Assembly (NCBI GenBank): GCA_904066235.2
Contig: CAJFCV020000006.1
Coordinates: 1,550,001-1,614,000 of the forward strand
Length of the DNA: 64,000 nucleotides
Direction: 5' to 3'
DNA from: Bursaphelenchus xylophilus
Lineage: Eukaryota > Nematoda > Chromadorea > Rhabditida > Aphelenchoididae
Shown: positions 25,701 to 34,700 of the stretch, in pieces
Numbering within the stretch: position 1 is the stretch's first letter
How the letters are laid out: the number at the start of each line of letters is the position of its first letter
The notes under the pieces: model-generated
The model's database searches: none
What the model was told of the DNA's origin: nothing
What the model saw: only the letters and a program-made list of their open reading frames with translations
Translations under genes and position numbers: made by a program

Positions 25701-28700
25701 CAATCAAGAAGAAATCCGCACTGTTCGATAAAAAGCAATTTCGCACGGTGCGGAACATAATTTTGCCCTCGGATTTAGATTCACGGGCAAGATTTAGCCA
25801 AGCCAAACATTACATTGTACTGTATTGCCTACAAAATTTGCACAAAAGCGCCGAATACTCTGAATTGTCGTCAACAATGCTCGTAGTATTTTTTGAATTC
25901 TTCCTCAATCCGAACCCATATGTCAGCAAGAGTACAATATCCTTGATTTTTAAAGAGTTTTGATACAATTTGGGATGTGAAAAGGACCCAAATTGTATTC
26001 AATTATCGTTTCCGCTCGGGTTTTTTAGCACATGACTTGTTTTGAAATACATCGGATAAGATTTATTACAATTTGTAAATGCTAAAATTATCGGAAATTC
26101 ATGGGGGAAAGCACAAAAATACGTTGTTGTAATCTTTTTGCGTTGGCGGTTTGCTAAAAACATTTTTGCACAGTGCAATTTTTGGAGAAAAAAAGTTTGC
26201 ACAGTGCGGATTTCCAAAAAATTTTTGCACGGTGCAATTTTTGGAGAAAAAATTGCACCGTGCGAAACAAATTTTTCAAAAAAAAAATTCTCGCACGGTG
26301 CAGTTTTCAGAAATTTATTGCACAGTGCAATTTTAAAAAAATTTTTTTTTGCACTGTGCTTTGAAATTAAAATTTTGCACAGTGCAATTTTCAGAGAAAA
26401 AAGTTTCGCACTGTGCGATTTTAAAAAAAGTTGTTCGCACAGTGCGGTTTTCCAAAAAGGATTTCTGCACTGTGCAATCTGCAAAAAAAGATTTTGCACT
26501 GTGCGGTTTCCAAAAATTTATTGCACAGTGCAATTTCCCAAAAAAAAAAAAAAAAAAAAAAAAAATTGCAAAATTTTCAAATTGTTTTGCACAGTGCAAA
26601 AAATTATTTTTTGCAAAAAATACCCATATTTTTAGCAATAAGGCCGCAATAATACGGCTAAAAAACCATATAAATAAGCCAAAATTCCAATTTGGTATTC
26701 TCCCTCCCATTTTCTTATTATATTCTCGTTCATTTTCCACCCTCTGAAACGGAATATATAATCGCTGTTTTAGCGAACTTCACGTCATGTGTATAATATA
26801 CTATCGAAATCACAGAGGGTATTGAAATGTCGTAAATGATTAGTGGGTTGAAAAATGTTTTGTCAGGGCTTCATTTTATGGTGGGTAGTGTACAATGCAC
26901 TACGCGATATAATCGAAGAAGTAAAAAATTCGAAAACTGGGGGGTGTAAATATTGCAGAAAAAAAATGTATAATTTCTGTTTTCAAGAAATTTTTCTTTT
27001 TTTTGTTTTTTGAAAAATCAAAAAATCTCAAAAAGTATGGTCAGTACCATGATTAAAATTAAAAACCATCAAAATGAAAAAAAAATCGCTTTTTTCATTT
27101 CTGCACTGTGCAAAAGTCTAGGCTTTTTTCAACTACAGAATTGCACTGTGCGAAATCATAGGTTAATTTGGCCTACAAATTTGCACTGTGCAAAATCATA
27201 AGGCTTTTTTGACTAGATTTTTGCACTGTGCAAGTCCGGAGGGCCAAGATTTCTGCACTGTATGATTTTGTAGTGTAAAATAGCCTAAATTTTTGCACAG
27301 TGCAATTTGTTACTGCAAAAAAGCCTATGGCTTTGCACAGTGCGAAAATTTAGGCTAGTTTGCCTTACAAATTTGCACTGTGCAAAATCACAAGGCTTTT
27401 TTAACTATATTTTTGCATTGTGCAATTCCGGGAAAACTACAAATCTGCACCGTAAAATTCCGATATTGAAAAAAGCCTATGGTTTTGCACAGTGCAATTT
27501 GTTAGTGCAAAAAAGCCTATGGTTTTGCACAGTGCGAAAATGTAGACTAATTTGCACTACGAAATTGCACTGTGCAAAAAAATGTTATCAAATAAAATTA
27601 TTTGAGATGCACAAAAATTACCGTGAAGCTCACGGTAATTTTTTTAAAATCGCCTACGGAAATTTCCAAGTTTCGAAAAAAAAATTTCGAGAAAAAAATT
27701 TTTTTTTGATTTCGATTTTTTGAAAATTTTTTTTTCTCATTACAGTATCTCCCTCGAAAAAAGTATGAGAACTCGCTCTCAATCACCCTACTCAATTTGA
27801 TGTATACGTATGTTATAACATCACATTTTTGACCTTTCCACCCACCCGAATCCCACGTTCTTTCCGGCTTCAATTTCGTCAATTCCAACGCGCAGACACT
27901 TATGCAAATATCCCAAAATATAAAGTAACTCAAAATTTCGCACACGGATTATGTTTCATGCCCTTGTTGGGGGAAAAACCCCCGAATTGAGAGCGAAATT
28001 AAATTTACCGGAGGCGAGAAATTGAATCAAAAATTTGCGTGATGCGATTTCCTGCTAAACCCAATTAACAACATCATTTTTCCAGTATTTTAGAGGGGGA
28101 AATTCGGGGCGAAATTAATTCTGTGGGCTTTTTGGTGTGTGGTAAAAAGTTTTGACGCAGAATTTTTGAATGGTCAATGATCAAAAAATTGGATTTTAAT
28201 TCACGCAATCCACGTAATTTGCATTTACATTTATAGCGTAATTTGTAGCCACCAAGTGTACAAGTTGGAGGCAAAATATGTGTTTTGTTTGGGGAAATAT
28301 GCGCACTGTGCAATTTAGCAGTTGAAAAAAGCCTATGGTTTTGCACAGTGCAGCTCTGTAATGTAAGAAAGGTTATGGCTTTGCACTGTGCAATTCTGCA
28401 GTTGAAAAAAGCTTATATTTTTGCACTGTGCAATTTCCTAGTGCATAAAAGCCTATGGTTTTGCACCGTGCGGATTCATAGTTGAAAAAAGCCTATAGTT
28501 TTGCACAGTGCAATCTCGCAGTTGGAAAAAGCCTATAGTTTTGCACCGTGCAATTTCGCACTTGAAAAAAACTTTTAGAGTTTTGCAACGTTCGATCCCA
28601 TAGAGCAAAAAAGCCTACATTTTTTGAGCAGTGCAGTTTTTTAGTGTAAAACAGCCTCCGGCTTTGTGCTGTGTGATTTCATAGTGTAGAAAAACCTATA

Positions 28701-31700
28701 TTTTTTGCCCAGGGCAGCTTTCTAGTGAAGAAGAGCCTTTCGTTTTGCATTGTGCAAACTTCTACTTGAATTTAGTCTATGGTTTTGCACTGTGCAATTT
28801 CATAATGCAAAAAAGCCTAGATCCTTGCACCGTCCACTTTTTTACCTGCGACCCTCGGAGTTGTCCACAAAAAACGACAGAAAAAATTGCATATATTTTA
28901 CAAAACTGTCAACTAAAAATTTCCCGAGTTTTATCAAAATCTCCACCTTCAAAACGACTGAAAAGAAAACAAAAAAAAACTTTTTTTCATTACCCCAAAA
29001 AAAGGACTAAAATTCTACCATAAAGCACACGTTGTCTTTGACGCACGAACTTTAGGTCTCTTGGGCAGCCGGCCCACCGTATATCCATATTATATAAAAT
29101 GCGGAGCTAGACGAATGAATCCTGAGCATATATGAAAAAATGTAGTCCTTGTCAATTTTTGGATGTGGGAATGTAACAAAATTAAATTGCTATATGCTCA
29201 GGTGGGAAAACCCATAAAGTTTATGGCCGGTTAAAAGACTCGGAGCTCAGAAATTAGTCTGGAACATTATGGTTTGTTACATCATGCACTTTTACTTACA
29301 TAAAAATAGAGTTTTTATACCTGTTTGAAGAGTAGGAAAAAAAATTAATTTGAAAAATTGCACTGTGTGAAAAGCTAGGATTTTATTGCAGTAAGAATCC
29401 GCACAGTGCAAAAATTCAGGCTTTTTTCAATTATGAAATTGCACTGTGCGGAAATCTAGGCTTTTTTGCACTATGAAATCGCACAGTGCAAAGCCATAGG
29501 CTTTTTTGCTCTACAAAATTGCACTGTGCAAAAATTTAGGCTTCTTTTCCTTTCAAAATTGCCTGTGCGAAAAGCTGGGATTTTATTGCAGTAAGAATCC
29601 GCACAGTGCAAAACTGCAAGGTTTTTTTGCTCTACAAATTTGCACTGTGCAAAAATTTAGGCTTTTTTCAACTATGAAATTGCACTGTGCAAAAATTTAG
29701 GCTTTTTTCAACTATGAAATTGCACTGTGCAAAACCGTAGGCTTTTTTGCCCTACGAAATTGCACTGTGCGAAAAAATTCAATTATCAAAGCTTGTTGAG
29801 AACCGTAAAAATAACCAAAACAATTTAATAATCGTATGAAAGTCTCATACGCAAATAAATATTAGAAAATGCAAGTCCCCCATAATTCCCTTATCCGTCC
29901 TGTCGTGCCATGCGGATTAGGCTCCGTCAAAAATAACATGCGTCTTTTTATGCAATATTCCCGGTAGTTGGACGCGATCGGTTAATCCGGTCATGTTCTC
30001 AAGATTGCTGTACAAATTAAAGTGGATTTGGCAATTCACTGCGTGAATTGTAAATTTAGTTTTTTTTTCGATTTTTTTGCGGAATTACGGAAAAGTTGCG
30101 GTCTATTTTGAAGGAATAGCATTTTCATAAAGTGCATGGACATTTGCTATCTTTCCGGCAGTGCATTTTTAACTTTCTCCCATCCTTGTCGCCAATGCAC
30201 AGTGCATTTTTCTCTTTTCGCACGGTGCAAAACACTAAAAAGCCGTTTGCACTTGCAAATTTTTGAGCAAACCGCGGCGATATTTCGATGCACACTGCAA
30301 AAACAACAAAAAGATGAAATGCACAGTGCAAAATGTGAGGTTTTTGTGCACAGTGCGAACCGCGACGGAAGGCGCACGCACTTTATGAAAAAATTAGTCT
30401 GCCGGGAAAATAATGTGGATTTGCCGCAGCAGTCGAGCACCAAATCTCCAGACGCGGCTAGACTTCGCAAAGAAACGATGGTGCAAGACAGGTATCATTG
30501 TATTTTCCCGACACATTGATAGTTCCACATTATTTTCTCCACAGACTTATCAATCCACATTATTTTCCCGGCAATCTCATAAATCCACATTATTTTCCCG
30601 ACAAACTGAAAAACCCATATTATTTTCTAGACAAAAAAATAAATCCACATTATTTTCCCGACGGACCCATAAGTCCACATTTTTCCCGACAAACTAAAAA
30701 ATCCATATTATTTTCCCGACAGACCGATAAATTCTTATTATTTTCCCGACGGACCCATAAGTCCACATTTTTCCCGACAAACTAAAAAATCCATATTATT
30801 TTCCCGACAGACCGATAAATCCTTATTATTTTCCCGACAAACCCATAAGTCCACATTATTTTCCCGACAAACTGAAAAACCCATATTATTTTCTAGACAA
30901 AAAAAATAAATCCACATTATTTTCCAGACAGACCCATACAGTAGTCCGATTGTATCATTTCACGTCATTGTTACAAAACTTCCTGCCAATTCAAAGAACC
31001 TTCTGGGAAGCGGCGACAAACCAAAAAATTTTTAAATATCACCCGTAAAAATTTGAATTGTTCGGGCCGAGCACGCAAATCCCCGTTTCTACGTGCCGTG
31101 CATTCGGCGGGGCACGTATAATAGAAAGGGCGGCGCCATCGGCGAGCTATAGCTCAATTTATTGTTTTGGCGACCCGTTTCGCGGAAGAATGACTTCATT
31201 TGTCATGTGCGGCGTGCAATCGCTTGCATGCCAAGATTACGGTAATAGGCAAGATTATACGAGGAGAAACTAATGTATTAATGTTAATCATAGACAAGTC
31301 GAAGAGTGTAGAACACACAAGAAGTGGAGGAGCGAAAATTTATTAAAAATTTTATATTTGGAAGGGTTTGCAATGTAAAAAAATGAAGGGAAATATAAAA
31401 AATAGAAAATATGAACATGTGCTGGATTTTGGATAATGAAAAATTTTAGGGGTTTTTTTGAGAAATTGGTCGGGAAATCGGTCGAAATTTTGTAAAATTT
31501 TGTCAAAACTAGGCCAAATTTATAAGGTACTTGAGCCAACTGTGACGCTCAGATTTCTATCTAATTTTGCACAGAGCTCGGACATAGGCCCCACATCAAT
31601 TACTCAAAATTTTAGCTTGCAATTTACATGGGAAGCCGAGATAGAAAAAAATGATTCTAGATTTGTCCCAACTTTCATTGCACATTGCACGTTAGCTTTG

Positions 31701-34700
31701 GCGGCATATCAGTCTGTCGGGAAAATAATTTGGATTCTTAGCACCTTGTAATCGCCCATTGACGGCTAGCTGCAGCTGGGAATTGGCGAACGACGGAGAC
31801 GAGACGAGTCATTTTTCCGCGTCAAATCCACATTATTTTCCCGACAGTCTGATAAATCGATATTATTTTTACGACAAACCAATAAATCCACATTATTTTC
31901 CCAACAAACTTATAAATCCTCATTATTTTCCCGACAAACCATAAATCCGCAGTATTTTCCCGACAGACTATAAAAATCCACGTTATTTTCCCAACAGACT
32001 GATAAATCCTCATTATTTTCCCGACAAACAGAATAAATCCACGGTATTTTCCCGACAGACTATAAAAATCCACATTATTTTCCCGACAGGCCGATAAATC
32101 GACATTATTTTCCCGACAAACCAATAAATCCACATTATTTTCCCGACACACCAACCCATGACCGTAAATCCCCCAGAAACCGAAAACCTTGAATTGTATT
32201 ACATTACCCACACATTCGTTCCTAATTAGTCGAAACTTGTAAACACCACTAGGCCCTGTTTTTAGAACGTACAGTATTCCGCGATTCTCGGAATTTCCCC
32301 TCAACTCTTCTAAAATTATATTCCGCACACGGTGTTTGTTTGGAAACTTCCTCATTTGTTCGAGGGAAGACTTGAAAAACAATTATTTTTAAAAATTCAA
32401 ATTCGTGGCTCATTCGCCGAAAGCGTGAGTCACATGGGAAACTCGGGAAATGTAACATTTGGGGATGACTTTCAAAGGTGTGAGAAGTTGTATAAGCCGA
32501 GAATTTGAGTTAAGTTTGAAGTGATTTTAGGCCACGATTTCTGACTAGCGATGATTTCAAGGTACGTCAAGCAAAGTTGAATGAAAGTTAACACAAGTTT
32601 GAACATATTTTCCAACAAGACAGGTATCAGTCTGACGGGAAAATAATGTGGAATGATCGCAGAAAAACGCCTCGTCGGGCACCAAATTTCCAGCTCTGTC
32701 GGACAGCGGCAACAGGGAATTTGAAGGTGCGCCGAATCCACTTTATTTTCCCGACATATTGATGCTCCAAATTCTATGCTCAGATTCTGAGGAGGCTTGG
32801 CAAAAGCTTCGAAATTTCGTCTGAGAAATATGCGAAAGTCCAAGCTTGGCTCCACAAGAATGAATGAGATTTTTAGGTTGAAAATACGAAAAAAATGTCG
32901 CACACATTTTTCGAATTTTAGCATGACATTTTTCTTACATATTTCTGCCGTAGAGGGTAATGTTTCCACAAAAAATCAATTCTTTCCGTTCGAAACTAGC
33001 AAAGATATGGCCAAAAATTTTCAGTTTTTCTCGCTGGCTGATCTCCTCATCTCGCGTACCAAATGATGGTTGAATATCTCAGCTGCCTTGTATAGCGCTA
33101 GCTACAAAATTCCAAGCTTTTTATGAGACGCACAGCGTAGACTGAAAGAAATAGTGCATTATGGGTGAAAATAAAGTAGGCATGCTTCAGATGGTCACTA
33201 AATAAAATTAAAGCCGTAAAGCTGACAGATTACGATCTAGCGTCGGCAAGGGACAACGAAACACTTCCTTTACTCGGAAAAGGTTTACTCTAGGCGTAAG
33301 AGTGCTGTTCAAAATTCGATAAAGGCCAATTAAAAATTGCGAAACCTATGATGAATCATTATACCATCTATCAATGCTGACTGCTGTCCGCAGAACATAC
33401 GATAAATGAAGAAGTAATCCGTCTCGGGGTTTTATGCCGTATCTACCATATTCGAATTAGAAGACATATTGTAAACAGACAGTTGATATTTCAGCGATGA
33501 AAGAAGAGGAAATTAAAAATTAAGACTTGTAATAGGATGTAAAGCATGGTTTCCGCAAGGCATTTAAACCCTATGTCGAAAGGAAGTTTGAGTAATTGCT
33601 TCAACGACTGTAAAAGAACTTTGCTATATAGTGCTTCGTGGACGAAAAAATGATGAAAGTAAAATACGAAAATGCGAGCTCTGTCAACTACAGTATGTAT
33701 AATAAAAGATAGTATATATGATGAGAGCATAGATGCGTTTCTACCGGAAACATTACTAGACAATAACGTCACATAACCACACAAAATTTCAAATTTCCCG
33801 CCATTTTAAAATTTTTTTGGCATTCTGTTTCATCCACTCTAAAATGACGAAAGTTGTCCGAAAATCAATGCAATCACTGCGCTAGGCCTGAAAAAGTAAT
33901 AGGAGGTAAAAAATGTACAGTTGACTGAAGTTAGAAGCAATTTGACTTTGCAGCGACACAATTTATTTTCTTCGCGGCGAATATTCGATGCGGCTCATTA
34001 GTTTACAGAAAAACTGATAGTATAACATATGCTGTCAAGACCTTGGTAGAGGTCAAGTAATAAGGGTCCCTAATCTAGTTCTACCTAAGATCCCAAGCCC
34101 TATGCGAATACAACGACAACGACTATACAAACGAGCGACAATACAAACTAACTATGCCCTAGGCAACAACTTCACAAATGAACCCACAATACTTGAGGAA
34201 CCAACTTCACAAGAGCTGACCATAGACACAATACTAATAGACTACAGTAGAAATACCATTTATTGCAACTTCCAACCGGGAAAAACAAACACAAAAATAA
34301 TCCCATAATAATTGGCGATTTCTCTTCCTTTTATACCAATTTGTCGGTCATTCCGTGGGAATATGCAAATTCGCACGCGAAGTCGTGACAATGCTAGCCT
34401 GCTTCTTTTATGTCACATATATAGAAAGACCTAGCTTACAAATCCCCACCCACGACAGACATTTGGCTCATCTTTGTTCCCTTCTTTTAGCAGTCAAATC
34501 TTGGCACTTAAACTCAAAAAAAACCTCACCCCAACCCCGACAGTAAATCCTTTTTGTCTTCAAAAGAAGGTAAAATATGTACCGTAGTATTCTTCGCAAA
34601 GTTACCGTAATCCGATGAGATTAAAGCTCACATTTAATACTTTTAACAACATATTATTACCTGATTCCCAGACCCCATGACGCAGTAAATGTTGCATATG

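Noticed and set aside
34102..34308. Thr/Asn-rich 68-codon frame
   Set aside because: No family resemblance, no splice signals, inside the large intron; composition fits AT-rich chance.
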